Counted from the stretch's first letter, positions 8,279 to 15,857 are shown. The stretch is DNA of 64,000 bases from an uncultured Muribaculaceae bacterium (GCA_910586895.1 CAJUIW010000002.1:70860-134859); one strand, 5' to 3'. Numbers and translations: made by a program. Notes: generated from the sequence alone by a model not told the origin.

Positions 8279-9039
8279 AAATCCAGTATGCTTCAGATCT
8301 GCACCTCGAATTTGGCGCAAACTCAGTTTATATAAAGAACAAACCGTTGATTCCGATAGGCGATGTGCTTGTTCTGGCCGGAGATATTGGCTATCTGAAT
8401 GATGACCTGTATTTCAAGCACCCATTCTGGGATTGGGCAAGCTACAACTTTGAGCAGGTCATCGTCATTCCGGGCAATCATGAATTGTATAAATATTTTG
8501 ACATAAACGAACTGCACGAAGACTGGAACCTGCAGATCAGGGGTAATGTGAGATGCGTATATAATTCAATAATCAATCTTGATACTGATACCGATTTGAT
8601 TGCATCGACATTATGGTCGGAAATTCGTGATGGAGATGCTTGTTATACAGAGCGGTGTGTAAGTGATTTTCATCGGATACGCCACGGTGAATGCCGATTG
8701 ACTTGGGAGCGGTTTAATGATGAACACCGCCGTTGTCGCGAATTTATTGAGAGGAGCGTTCAAAATAGTAGTGCGGAAAATTTAATAGTGGCAACTCACC
8801 ATGTGCCGTCATTTCAATTGATGGCTGACGAATTCACTGATAGTCCGATTAACGGAGCGTTTACTTCCGAATTGGGCCGTCTTATCGCGAACAGCCGTAT
8901 AAAATACTGGATATACGGTCATTCACATCGTAATATAGATAAGGTTATTGGAAATACACGTTGCGTATGCAACCAGCTTGGATATGTTTCACATGGCGAG
9001 CACCATACATTCCGATCTGATACTGTGATAGAGATATAA
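8275..9039 (+). CDS. Calcineurin-like metallophosphoesterase
   Basis: A 254-residue protein with all the usual motifs: DLH at 8-10, GDIG at 36-39, GNHE at 67-70, THH in the middle and GHSH near the C-terminus. It should bind two metal ions and hydrolyse phosphomono- or diesters. No signal peptide is visible, so it is cytoplasmic. It is the last gene of the cassette, ATGA-coupled to the nucleotidyltransferase. One speculative role is to remove or counter the nucleotide modification made by its neighbour; another is as a second effector. The gene is visibly AT-rich. Confidence 0.85.
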   Translation: MKIQYASDLHLEFGANSVYIKNKPLIPIGDVLVLAGDIGYLNDDLYFKHPFWDWASYNFEQVIVIPGNHELYKYFDINELHEDWNLQIRGNVRCVYNSIINLDTDTDLIASTLWSEIRDGDACYTERCVSDFHRIRHGECRLTWERFNDEHRRCREFIERSVQNSSAENLIVATHHVPSFQLMADEFTDSPINGAFTSELGRLIANSRIKYWIYGHSHRNIDKVIGNTRCVCNQLGYVSHGEHHTFRSDTVIEI

Positions 9040-9175
9040 AAACAGCGTGCCGAACGCGCTCCTTGTAAATACTCGGATAAGCCCGAATAGGAGGACGTTA
9101 TAGCACACAGGCGTTCCTGTAGTTTCTTATCTGCAGGCTTTAAGGCTTGTAGTAGGATATCTCAGTTCATTTGTT

Positions 9176-9183
9176 TATTTTTG
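9176..9183 (+). promoter_or_regulatory. -7 promoter element of the glycoside hydrolase gene
   Basis: TATTTTTG lies only 4 nt before the ATG at 9188, which implies a leaderless or nearly leaderless message. No convincing -33 element was found. Confidence 0.5.
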
Positions 9184-9187
9184 TGCA

Positions 9188-10729
9188 ATGGGACTAAGAT
9201 ATTTAATATTAGCTTTTGTAGCGGCAGTTGTGCCTCAATTGGTCAATGCGCAGTGGAACACGACTCCTCCTGATGCAGTTGAGCCCGACTGGCGTCAGTC
9301 AGCTCCCGAAGTGGTGTTTCCCGATTCGTCATTGGTTGAGCTGTACAATCGCGCGTGGGCCACGGCTTCCGGACGTGTACGTCGCGGCCCGGAAGGAATG
9401 GTGGCATCGCCTTATCTTGACGAAAACTGCTACGATGACCAGATATGGATATGGGACGGATGCTTCATGGTCATGTTCTCAAAATATGCACCTGACGCAT
9501 TTCCTGGAAAGGAGACGCTGATGAACTATTACGCTCCAATTCATGATGGCGCCCCGTCGCCGCTGAGGATACATCTGATAGATAATCCGCCTCTGTTTGC
9601 CTGGACAGAACTGGAGAATTTCCGTTTCAGTGCCGATACTACCCGTCTTGCCATGCTTCTGGGGCCTCATGGATACCTTGAACGGCATTATCATTTTTTC
9701 AATAATCTCAAAACCGGCGACCGCAATCCTCAGCTTACACCTAATCCTGTGTTCATCCGGGTGTGCCGCAACGATAAGGATGAGCCGATAGGCTATATCT
9801 GCACAGGTAATAGCTCAGGCATGGACAACACGCCACGTGGTCGTGAGTCAGGCGGCTGGGGTTCCATAATGTGGGTGGATGCCATAGGGCAACAGGCTTT
9901 GGCCGCAAAGAGTATTTCGGAACTGAATAAATTGAATGGAGATACAATTGCCGCGGCGCGATGGATGGAAGAGTTCGAGCGATTGAAGACGGAGATAAAC
10001 AATCGTTATTGGGATGATGAGGCCGGATTTTATTTCGATGTGGACATATCTACCGGAAAGCCTTGCCGTGTGATGACTGTAGCCTCGTATTGGCCTATGC
10101 TTGCCGGCGTGGCATCGCCAGAGCAGGCCGAACGTATGGTTGAGAAACTCCGTGATCCGGATATCTTCGGAGGGGAACTTCCATGGAATTCACTGTCACG
10201 TGCAGATGCTGACTATGATTCCGTGTCAGGCAATTATTGGCGTGGTGGCATCTGGATTCCAATGGTTTATATGGGGACGAAGGCGCTTGAACGTTATGGA
10301 TACACAGCCTTGGCTGACTCGCTTGCCGAAAAGGTGGTAAGAATGCAGGCCCGGGTGTACAAATCGGAGGAGCCGCATACTATATGGGAAACGTATAATC
10401 CGAACTTCGACGGCCCCTCTACCGAACATGGTCGGCGTGTGCGACAGGAGTTTTGCGGCTGGTCGGCATTGGGCCCCATATCTCTCTTTATTGAGAATAT
10501 TATGGGATTCAGACGTGCCGATGGATTGAAGCGCGAGTTGCAATGGGATATAAAACCGCAAAATGGACGGCATGGGTTGCGACATTTCCGTTTTGGTGAT
10601 ATCGTAACGGATCTTATATATGATCCATTGACATCTACGATACGGACCAAATCGAATTGCCGGTACATATTGCTTACGCCCGATCGACGTATTGAAGTGC
10701 CCGCCGGCGAATCAACAATAAGCCTTTGA
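9188..10729 (+). CDS. Exported GH63/GH37-like glycoside hydrolase
   Basis: A 513-residue protein with a signal peptide (MGLRYLILAFVAAVVPQLVNA). The body reads as an (alpha/alpha)6-barrel hydrolase of the GH63, trehalase and mannosylglycerate-hydrolase-like group: YDDQIWIWDGCFMVMF near residue 80, GNSSGMDNTPRG near 210, GGIWIPMVYMG near 355 and ETYNPNFDGPSTEHGRRVRQEFCGWSALGP split over about 395-425. These motifs position the two acidic catalytic residues in the family. The sugar substrate cannot be assigned. No polysaccharide-utilisation genes (susC/susD) lie beside it. Confidence 0.8.
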   Translation: MGLRYLILAFVAAVVPQLVNAQWNTTPPDAVEPDWRQSAPEVVFPDSSLVELYNRAWATASGRVRRGPEGMVASPYLDENCYDDQIWIWDGCFMVMFSKYAPDAFPGKETLMNYYAPIHDGAPSPLRIHLIDNPPLFAWTELENFRFSADTTRLAMLLGPHGYLERHYHFFNNLKTGDRNPQLTPNPVFIRVCRNDKDEPIGYICTGNSSGMDNTPRGRESGGWGSIMWVDAIGQQALAAKSISELNKLNGDTIAAARWMEEFERLKTEINNRYWDDEAGFYFDVDISTGKPCRVMTVASYWPMLAGVASPEQAERMVEKLRDPDIFGGELPWNSLSRADADYDSVSGNYWRGGIWIPMVYMGTKALERYGYTALADSLAEKVVRMQARVYKSEEPHTIWETYNPNFDGPSTEHGRRVRQEFCGWSALGPISLFIENIMGFRRADGLKRELQWDIKPQNGRHGLRHFRFGDIVTDLIYDPLTSTIRTKSNCRYILLTPDRRIEVPAGESTISL

Positions 10730-10913
10730 CCCGACATAGTTTGTCCACATATTGTCCTAAATTTAGGGACAAATATAGTAGTTTTTGTCCTAAATTCAAG
10801 GACATCATGATGCTTTCTACTGCAGTCGGTCTAAAAAAATAATACAGTCGGAAATATCTATTGACCCGAAATGTGGGTCAGCTGTCTTTATTTTGATATC
10901 TTAGGGGAGAAGA
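10730..10913. repeat. Gene-free stretch with a cluster of inverted repeats
   Basis: The stretch holds TTGTCC half-sites at 10742, 10753 and 10786. Two of them are in dyads: TTGTCC-N9-GGACAA (10753-10773) and TGTCC-N9-GGACA (10787-10805), sharing TTGTCCTAAATT with a 33-bp period. CAGTCGG is repeated at 10824 and 10846, 22 bp apart. A further dyad TGACCC-N7-GGGTCA lies at 10862-10880. The layout resembles stacked operators, but no divergent gene starts here. Confidence 0.6.
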
Positions 10914-10945
10914 TAAAAAAAAGGACAACCGATTGGTTGTCCTTT
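10914..10945 (-). terminator. Terminator of tRNA-Lys
   Basis: On the minus strand AAGGACAACC-AATC-GGTTGTCCTT, a perfect 10-bp stem, is followed by a run of T. It begins directly after the tRNA 3' end. Confidence 0.9.
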
Positions 10946-10946
10946 G

Positions 10947-11019
10947 TGACCCCGGAGAGGCTCGAACTCTCGACCCAATGATTAAGAGTCATTTGCTCTA
11001 CCAACTGAGCTACGGAGTC
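10947..11019 (-). tRNA. tRNA-Lys (anticodon CTT)
   Basis: A 73-nt cloverleaf: acceptor GACTCCG pairs with CGGGGTC (one G-T wobble), D-arm GCTCAGTTGGTAGAGC, anticodon loop CTCTTAA giving CTT, and T-arm GAGAG-TTCGAGC-CTCTC with perfect pairing. The discriminator is A and CCA is not encoded. Confidence 0.95.
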
Positions 11020-11064
11020 AATAATTTAATATCCCTCAGCGAAACGTTTTTCGCATTTGCGATG

Positions 11065-11094
11065 CAAAGGTACGGCTTTTTTTGATATGCGCAA
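11065..11094 (-). promoter_or_regulatory. Promoter of tRNA-Lys
   Basis: On the minus strand TTG (11094-11092), a 19-bp spacer and TACCTTTG (11072-11065) lie 45 nt before the tRNA. Confidence 0.75.
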
Positions 11095-11155
11095 AATATT
11101 TTGAAATTTTTTTCTGAAAAATTTGTGAGGGGCTATTTAATAGGTTGTTTTTACT

Positions 11156-11163
11156 TATCTTTG
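11156..11163 (+). promoter_or_regulatory. -7 promoter element of gldE
   Basis: TATCTTTG lies 37 nt before the ATG at 11201 and 4 nt before a possible GTG start at 11168. The element supports the ATG as the normal start, with a leader of about 30 nt. Confidence 0.55.
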
Positions 11164-11200
11164 TAGCGTGGGACGGGCATATCGGCTTTTTGTCCCAAGA

Positions 11201-12571
11201 ATGTTTAACAAAAACGAATTATCCTTGGATATTGACCCTTTACCGGCCACAGATCCGCTTTTATGCGCTGTGGCTAATCTTCTGACTGTGATTCCCGATT
11301 TTGATTTCGGGCATGTGATGGCTATCCTGTGTGCGCTGTGCGCGCTTTGCTTGTCGGCTTTTGTGTCGGGCAGTGAGATAGCGTATTTTTCCATAACTCC
11401 CGAGCAGGCTGAGGAGCTTGAGGACGAGCCGCGTTGGACTCGGGTGATGCAATTGGTTTCGAATCCGGAGCGATTGCTGGCTACAATACTTATAGTAAAC
11501 AATCTGGTGAATGTCACGATAGTGGTGTTGCTCAATTATGCGCTGGCACCGCTGTTTGAGAGTCTGCAGAGTCCGTTGGTGGCTTTTATCCTCCAGTCGG
11601 TACTGCTTACATTCCTGATTCTGCTTTTCGGAGAGATTCTGCCCAAGCTGATGGCCAATACCAATACGCTACGTTGGGCGCGTGTGGCTGCCGGAGGTGT
11701 TCAGGTGATGATGAAGATTGTCTACCCGCTGTCATCGCTTCTGGTGCGTAGCTCCGGTTTTGTAGGACGTGTGGTGACAAAGCGCGATGAGGATGTGACG
11801 GCTCAGGATCTGTCGCAGGCTCTGGAGATAACTGACGTTCAGGCCGGAAGCGACAAGGAGATGCTTGAAGGCATTCTGCGGTTTGGCGACACTACCGCTT
11901 CGGAGGTGATGACTCCGCGTGTGGACATGACTGATATCGATATCAACGCCACATTTGACGAGGTGATGGCCACGGTGATAGAATCGGGCTATTCGCGTCT
12001 GCCGGTCTATGACGGTTCGCAGGACAATATCCGCGGTGTGCTTTATTCGCGCGACCTGCTCCCTTATGTGGGCAAGGCTGATGATGATTTTGACTGGCGC
12101 AAACTGCTGCGCGATCCATATTATGTGCCTGAGTCGCGCATGATTGACGACCTGCTTGAGGATTTCCGCCGCCGCCGGATACACATGGCTATCGTAATCG
12201 ATGAATTCGGCGGTACGCAGGGTGTGGTGACTCTGGAAGATGTGCTTGAGGAGATTGTTGGCGACATCAATGATGAATATGATACGGAGGAGAAAACCTA
12301 CCGCAAGCTTCCCGATGACACGTATGTGTTCGAGGGTAAGACGGTGCTGAGCGATTTCTTCCGTGTCACGGGCCTTAACGAGGAGGATTATGCCGAAGTG
12401 GCGGAGGACTGCGAAACGCTGGCCGGAATGCTGCTGGCCATAAAGGGGGATTTCCCTAAGGATAAGGAGCCTCTTGTGTATGGCCGTTGCCGCTTCCTGG
12501 TGCTTAATGTGGTGAATCACCGCATCACGGATGTTCGCGTAAAGGTTATGCCCGACATCCAGCATGAATAA
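11201..12571 (+). CDS. gldE: GldE-like CNNM/CBS membrane protein
   Basis: A 456-residue integral membrane protein of the hemolysin/CorC (HlyC) group. The N-terminal half carries the DUF21 (CNNM) region with about four membrane segments. Two CBS repeats follow (EVMTPRVDMTDIDINATFDEV near 240 and RIHMAIVIDEFGG near 325), then a C-terminal transporter-associated domain (DTYVFEGKTVLSDFF). A GTG at 11168 would add 11 residues, but the -7 element sits 4 nt before it. The call GldE rests on the direct overlap with a GldD-like lipoprotein gene, the arrangement found in gliding Bacteroidetes; a divalent-cation exporter is the alternative. Confidence 0.85.
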   Translation: MFNKNELSLDIDPLPATDPLLCAVANLLTVIPDFDFGHVMAILCALCALCLSAFVSGSEIAYFSITPEQAEELEDEPRWTRVMQLVSNPERLLATILIVNNLVNVTIVVLLNYALAPLFESLQSPLVAFILQSVLLTFLILLFGEILPKLMANTNTLRWARVAAGGVQVMMKIVYPLSSLLVRSSGFVGRVVTKRDEDVTAQDLSQALEITDVQAGSDKEMLEGILRFGDTTASEVMTPRVDMTDIDINATFDEVMATVIESGYSRLPVYDGSQDNIRGVLYSRDLLPYVGKADDDFDWRKLLRDPYYVPESRMIDDLLEDFRRRRIHMAIVIDEFGGTQGVVTLEDVLEEIVGDINDEYDTEEKTYRKLPDDTYVFEGKTVLSDFFRVTGLNEEDYAEVAEDCETLAGMLLAIKGDFPKDKEPLVYGRCRFLVLNVVNHRITDVRVKVMPDIQHE

Positions 12572-13127
12572 CCGCCTTTTATATCTGTGGGCTATTATAG
12601 TACTGCTGTCGGTGGCTTCTTGCTCGGGCGGCGGTGCTACGGCTCCGCTGCCAAAGGCGTATCCGCGGATAGCGGTGTGCGATTCTGTATATGTGCCGCT
12701 CGATACCATGGGGCGTCATCTGGAATTCAATGCCGGGGCGCAGGTGTCGGTCGACTCTGTAGGTGAGGGTGGACTGCCGCTATGGCTCACTGCCGACTAT
12801 CCGTTGTATAAAAACGTGCGTATCTATATCACTATCAGCTCTTACGGTGTGGATGTGATGGCCAACAGGCGGGAGCGCATGGCGCTTAATGCCGGAGATG
12901 CCGACGGGGTGCTTACCGAGTTGCGTAATCCGTATGGCTTCAGCTCGGAGGTGCTGCTTACACGCTATGGCTCTATGACGCCGGTGCAGTTTATAGCCGG
13001 CAGCGGTGAGGTGATAGTAAGCGGGGCGTGCTATGTCGATGGTGCAGCCGAGCGTCCTGACTCGGTGATGCCTGTGGTTGATGCTCTGTATGCCGATGTG
13101 ATTCATCTGTCAAAAACATTGAGGTAA
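12564..13127 (+). CDS. gldD: GldD-like lipoprotein
   Basis: A 187-residue lipoprotein with signal peptide and lipobox (SVASC). After it comes PLPKAYPRIAVCDSVY, a divergent form of the proline-rich entry seen in GldD, then a beta-rich domain (WLTADYPLYKNVRIYITI) and a C-terminal segment on Ser/Asp-Val pairs. GldD is needed for gliding and T9SS-linked surface motility in Flavobacterium; in gut Bacteroidales its role is unknown. The gene overlaps gldE by 8 nt and is followed after 6 nt by the phosphopantetheinyl transferase gene, the typical order. Confidence 0.8.
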   Translation: MNNRLLYLWAIIVLLSVASCSGGGATAPLPKAYPRIAVCDSVYVPLDTMGRHLEFNAGAQVSVDSVGEGGLPLWLTADYPLYKNVRIYITISSYGVDVMANRRERMALNAGDADGVLTELRNPYGFSSEVLLTRYGSMTPVQFIAGSGEVIVSGACYVDGAAERPDSVMPVVDALYADVIHLSKTLR

Positions 13128-13133
13128 TATATA

Positions 13134-13679
13134 ATGCGTCCTGATTTCAGCACTGAACTTACGGATCTGTATTGCTGCCGCTATGATGCGGATTCATCCA
13201 AGGTAATGCGGCGTGATGCCGAGCGGGCGGCTGTCATGAAGCTTGTGCGCGGTCTGTTTGGAGAGTATGCCGTGTATACCCATGATGCTCAGGGCGCTCC
13301 GATGATAGAAGGGTGTGCGCAGGCTATATCCGTTACTCACGGAGCCGGGATGGCTGTCGTTGCCGTGAGCCGGGCTTGCGCAGTAGGTGTGGATGTGGAA
13401 TGCTGGCGTGAGCAGCTTGTGCGCGTCAAGGCGAAATATGTCGGGGATGACGATGTGTGCTGCTCGGCTGATGAGCAGGAACGTCTGCTTACACTCTGGA
13501 CCGACAAGGAGGCTGTCTACAAGGCGGCCCATGCTCCCGGGCTTGCACTGCTGGATATCCGTGTGTATGGCGATATGGCTACGGCCTGTGGCTATGGCTA
13601 TCGTCTGACGCATTTCGGCGAGTTTCCTGTGCGTATAACCGTGGCTGAGCTTATTCTTGCGAAAAAAGGTGGCGCATAG
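13134..13679 (+). CDS. 4'-phosphopantetheinyl transferase (Sfp type)
   Basis: A 181-residue enzyme that would attach phosphopantetheine to acyl- or peptidyl-carrier proteins. The two family motifs are present: VGVDVE near residue 83 and WTDKEAVYKA near 122. At 181 residues it is somewhat shorter than common Sfp proteins. It is the last gene of the gldE-gldD operon. No polyketide or peptide synthetase lies in the window, so fatty-acid carrier protein may be its substrate (inference). Confidence 0.85.
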   Translation: MRPDFSTELTDLYCCRYDADSSKVMRRDAERAAVMKLVRGLFGEYAVYTHDAQGAPMIEGCAQAISVTHGAGMAVVAVSRACAVGVDVECWREQLVRVKAKYVGDDDVCCSADEQERLLTLWTDKEAVYKAAHAPGLALLDIRVYGDMATACGYGYRLTHFGEFPVRITVAELILAKKGGA

Positions 13680-13710
13680 TTGCATAAATTGAAATAGCAT
13701 TATATATTTG
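13680..13710 (+). promoter_or_regulatory. Promoter in the 13.7-14.1 kb gap
   Basis: TTG (13680-13682), a 20-bp spacer and TATATTTG (13703-13710) match the consensus fully. It predicts a transcript starting near 13717 that reads the small open frame and hairpins downstream. Confidence 0.65.
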
Positions 13711-13744
13711 CGGTGCAAACCATCATCCGGATTGTATTCCGGCG

Positions 13745-14023
13745 ATGGCGGAGGATTACATTACCTTGGCAATTCACCCCGCAGGGGTGAAAGTAATGGG
13801 ACGGCTCTTCTTCCGTATTGTGTTTTTTAGTTTAACTATCTGCGTCCCGTCTTGCAGAATCGTGCGGTATGTCAGGCTTTGCAGCCTGGTGTACAGGCTG
13901 ATTTTGAAAGATATGATAGTTGGGGATCTTGTAAAATTAAATCCAACCGTAGATTTTGAGGTGTTCTGTACCTTGCCGGAGTATCCGGAGGGGCGGTCCG
14001 GCATGTATCTATACGTGCCGTGA
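13745..14023 (+). pseudogene. Small open frame or gene remnant in a hairpin-rich stretch
   Basis: A 92-codon open frame of uncertain reality. The first two thirds translate hairpin-rich sequence (dyads TCACCCCGCAGGGGTGA at 13774-13790 and CAGGCT-TTGC-AGCCTG at 13873-13888) and look non-protein. The last 38 codons (MIVGDLVKLNPTVDFEVFCTLP and on) look more protein-like and could be the end of a decayed gene. A good promoter stands upstream and a hairpin terminator downstream, so the stretch is probably transcribed. It could equally be a structured RNA or an interspersed repeat. I do not recognise it. Confidence 0.35.
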
Positions 14024-14056
14024 GTTTGTAATCGATACTATACTATGATAATTCAC

Positions 14057-14095
14057 TTGAGGGGATATCGCGAAAAAATGACGGTATCCCCTCAA
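14057..14095 (+). terminator. Hairpin upstream of the S24 repressor gene
   Basis: A perfect 11-bp stem, TTGAGGGGATA (14057-14067) with TATCCCCTCAA (14085-14095), and a 17-nt loop. The T-tract after it is weak. It probably ends the small unit that starts near 13717. Confidence 0.6.
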
Positions 14096-14100
14096 TGCTT

Positions 14101-14131
14101 GTTGGTGTTTTGCCAATGTTTCTGTATCTTT
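14101..14131 (+). promoter_or_regulatory. Promoter of the S24 repressor-TPR operon
   Basis: TTG (14101-14103), a 20-bp spacer and TATCTTTG (14124-14131); the ATG follows 33 nt later. Confidence 0.75.
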
Positions 14132-14164
14132 GCCCGAAAAGAGACCAGTTAATTTCAGAAATCT

Positions 14165-14857
14165 ATGGAAACACGCTTTACACAGGATGGCGCGGTCACG
14201 GTGGCTGACCGCATACGATATCTTATCCGCCAGTCGCGGATGAGCCAATCGCAGTTCAGTAAACGGCTTGGCATTGATCCGGCCAATCTTTCGAAGCATC
14301 TTAATGGACGTCTGCCTATTACGGAAGGGCTTCTCAACCGAATAGCCGTTGATATGGGTGTGTCGAAGCGCTGGCTGGTAGACGGATCGGAATTGCCGTT
14401 TTCCAAGTCGGTGCCGGTGCCTGAATTCGGTGGCGGTGTACTGGAAAATACCACTCCTACGCCTATTTATGATATTGACGTGACGGCCGGAAGTGAAGAG
14501 CTTACTCGTATGTTTACCGATGATAGGATTGTAGGGTCCATCATGCTTCCGAAGCTTCCTGCCGGCTGTGTTATAGTGAAGGTGAGCGGCGACAGCATGA
14601 CGCCCGATATAGCTGACGGCGCTTATATAGCCATCCGCCCCGTGTCGAGCCTTTCATACATCTTTTGGGGGCAGATTTACGTTATAGTGTTAGATGACTA
14701 CCGAATGGTCAAGTATCTGCGCCGTCATCCGTCGGATCCGGAGAAGGTGGTGCTTCATAGCGCCAATTCCGCCTACGACGATATTGACGTGGAGCGTGGG
14801 GATATACGGAAGCTGTTCGTGGTTGAAACCATAATGAATATACGCCATTTATGTTAA
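14165..14857 (+). CDS. XRE-family repressor with S24 (LexA/CI-like) domain
   Basis: A 230-residue cytoplasmic regulator. Residues about 14-75 are a helix-turn-helix (RMSQSQFSKRLGIDPANLSKHLNGR). The C-terminal half is an S24 self-cleaving domain with the serine in KVSGDSMTPDIADG and the lysine in YRMVKYLRR, the usual Ser-Lys pair. LexA and phage CI act this way in DNA-damage responses. There are no phage genes nearby, so it is probably a chromosomal stress regulator. ATG 14165 fits the promoter; it overlaps the TPR gene by 7 nt. Confidence 0.85.
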   Translation: METRFTQDGAVTVADRIRYLIRQSRMSQSQFSKRLGIDPANLSKHLNGRLPITEGLLNRIAVDMGVSKRWLVDGSELPFSKSVPVPEFGGGVLENTTPTPIYDIDVTAGSEELTRMFTDDRIVGSIMLPKLPAGCVIVKVSGDSMTPDIADGAYIAIRPVSSLSYIFWGQIYVIVLDDYRMVKYLRRHPSDPEKVVLHSANSAYDDIDVERGDIRKLFVVETIMNIRHLC

Positions 14858-15588
14858 GACGAATCGTAACGTTTGCTCTTTTGCTGTGCGCTGCCGCCGC
14901 TGCGGTGTCGGCGTCTGATTATGCCACTCTTGCTGTCAAGGCACAGCGCTTTTTCGACCAGCGTGAGTGGAGCAGTGCCTCGGCCATGTATAGCCTTATG
15001 CTTGACGAACGCCCCCGCGAAGCGCGCATTTATGGGCTTGCCATGGTGTCGGCCGGTGAGCGTGGTAGCGTGGAAGAGCAGATGGTGCTGTTGCGTCAGG
15101 CGTTGGATTCGCAGGTGGCCATTGATTCGCTTGTCAGCTCAACCCGTGCGGCGGCGTTCGAGGCGGGCGATGCGCATCTGTATGAACGGTTTCTGATAGC
15201 TGTGAAGGAGGGGGAGCCGTGGCTTAAGCGCACGGTTGACGCGTATCTGCTGGATTACTATATGTTCCGCGATGATGGCCCCGGTATTGTACGTCTGAGC
15301 CGTGAGATGCTTGCCGGCCTTCCCGGCGATGAGGGATTCATGTATAAGCTGGCGCGCGGGCAGATGCTCACGGGTGATATCAGTGGGGCGATGGACACAT
15401 TCCGTGCTATACTCGATAAAAATCCCGAGGCTTATGACGCGCTGCTGTACCTTGGCAATTATTATGTCCGGGAGGCTGATAAGAATCCTGAAGCTGTCAA
15501 GATGGCTGCGGATTACCTTGGGCGGGCGTTGAATATACGCTCAACTCCGTATGTGGAGCAACTCATGGAGCGTCTGAGCCGGAAATAG
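14851..15588 (+). CDS. Exported TPR protein
   Basis: A 245-residue protein with a signal peptide (MLRRIVTFALLLCAAAAAVSA) and several tetratricopeptide-like helical pairs (AQRFFDQREWSSASAMYSLML; GDISGAMDTFRAILDKNPEAYDALLYLGNYY). It should sit in the periplasm and hold proteins together; no partner can be named. Its start overlaps the end of the S24 repressor gene, so the two are expressed together. Confidence 0.8.
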   Translation: MLRRIVTFALLLCAAAAAVSASDYATLAVKAQRFFDQREWSSASAMYSLMLDERPREARIYGLAMVSAGERGSVEEQMVLLRQALDSQVAIDSLVSSTRAAAFEAGDAHLYERFLIAVKEGEPWLKRTVDAYLLDYYMFRDDGPGIVRLSREMLAGLPGDEGFMYKLARGQMLTGDISGAMDTFRAILDKNPEAYDALLYLGNYYVREADKNPEAVKMAADYLGRALNIRSTPYVEQLMERLSRK

Positions 15589-15608
15589 AATATAGTACTT
15601 GCATAACG

Positions 15609-15653
15609 TAAGAAAGCCTTTTCAATCCGTAGTGACGGTGAAAAGGCTTTCTT
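15609..15653 (-). terminator. Long hairpin after tRNA-Asn
   Basis: A perfect 15-bp stem (AAGAAAGCCTTTTCA with TGAAAAGGCTTTCTT) lies between the convergent TPR gene and the tRNA-Asn pair. A T-rich 3' arm is present on both strands but no long T-run, so it may end transcription from both sides. Confidence 0.7.
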
Positions 15654-15654
15654 G

Positions 15655-15728
15655 CGCTTCAGGATGGGCTTGAACCAACGACCCCCTGATTAACAGTCAG
15701 GTGCTCTAACCAACTGAGCTACTGAAGC
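15655..15728 (-). tRNA. tRNA-Asn (anticodon GTT), downstream copy
   Basis: A 74-nt cloverleaf: acceptor GCTTCAG with CTGAAGC, D-arm GCTCAGTTGGTTAGAGC, anticodon loop CTGTTAA giving GTT, discriminator G. The T-stem GTTGG/CCATC contains one T-T mismatch, shared with the other copy. Confidence 0.95.
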
Positions 15729-15748
15729 ATGATGTCTTATTTGTTTTG

Positions 15749-15822
15749 CGCTTCAAGATGGACTTGAACCAACGACCCTCTGATTAACAGTCAGATGCTC
15801 TAACCAACTGAGCTATTGAAGC
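15749..15822 (-). tRNA. tRNA-Asn (anticodon GTT), upstream copy
   Basis: A 74-nt cloverleaf that differs from the other copy at five positions; four of these form two compensated base pairs, one in the acceptor stem (G-C to A-T) and one in the anticodon stem (C-G to T-A). The spacer between the copies is 20 nt, so they are likely one transcript. Confidence 0.95.
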
Positions 15823-15857
15823 AGTTTGCATAGTGCCTCTCTCCGGCAATTGCGATG

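Noticed and set aside
7060..9039. Cassette considered as part of a mobile element
   Set aside because: No integrase, transposase, terminal inverted repeats or target duplications were found beside it; AT-richness alone is suggestive, not proof.
10741..10805. Short repeats considered as a CRISPR array
   Set aside because: The units are dyads with two copies only, the spacers are short, and no cas genes are in the window.
11732..12709. 325-codon open frame on the minus strand
   Set aside because: It lies opposite gldE, whose CBS and CNNM motifs prove the plus frame; the minus product is His/Arg-rich with no recognisable domain.
14165..14857. S24 repressor considered as a prophage repressor
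   Set aside because: No phage structural or replication genes lie nearby and the downstream gene is a TPR protein.
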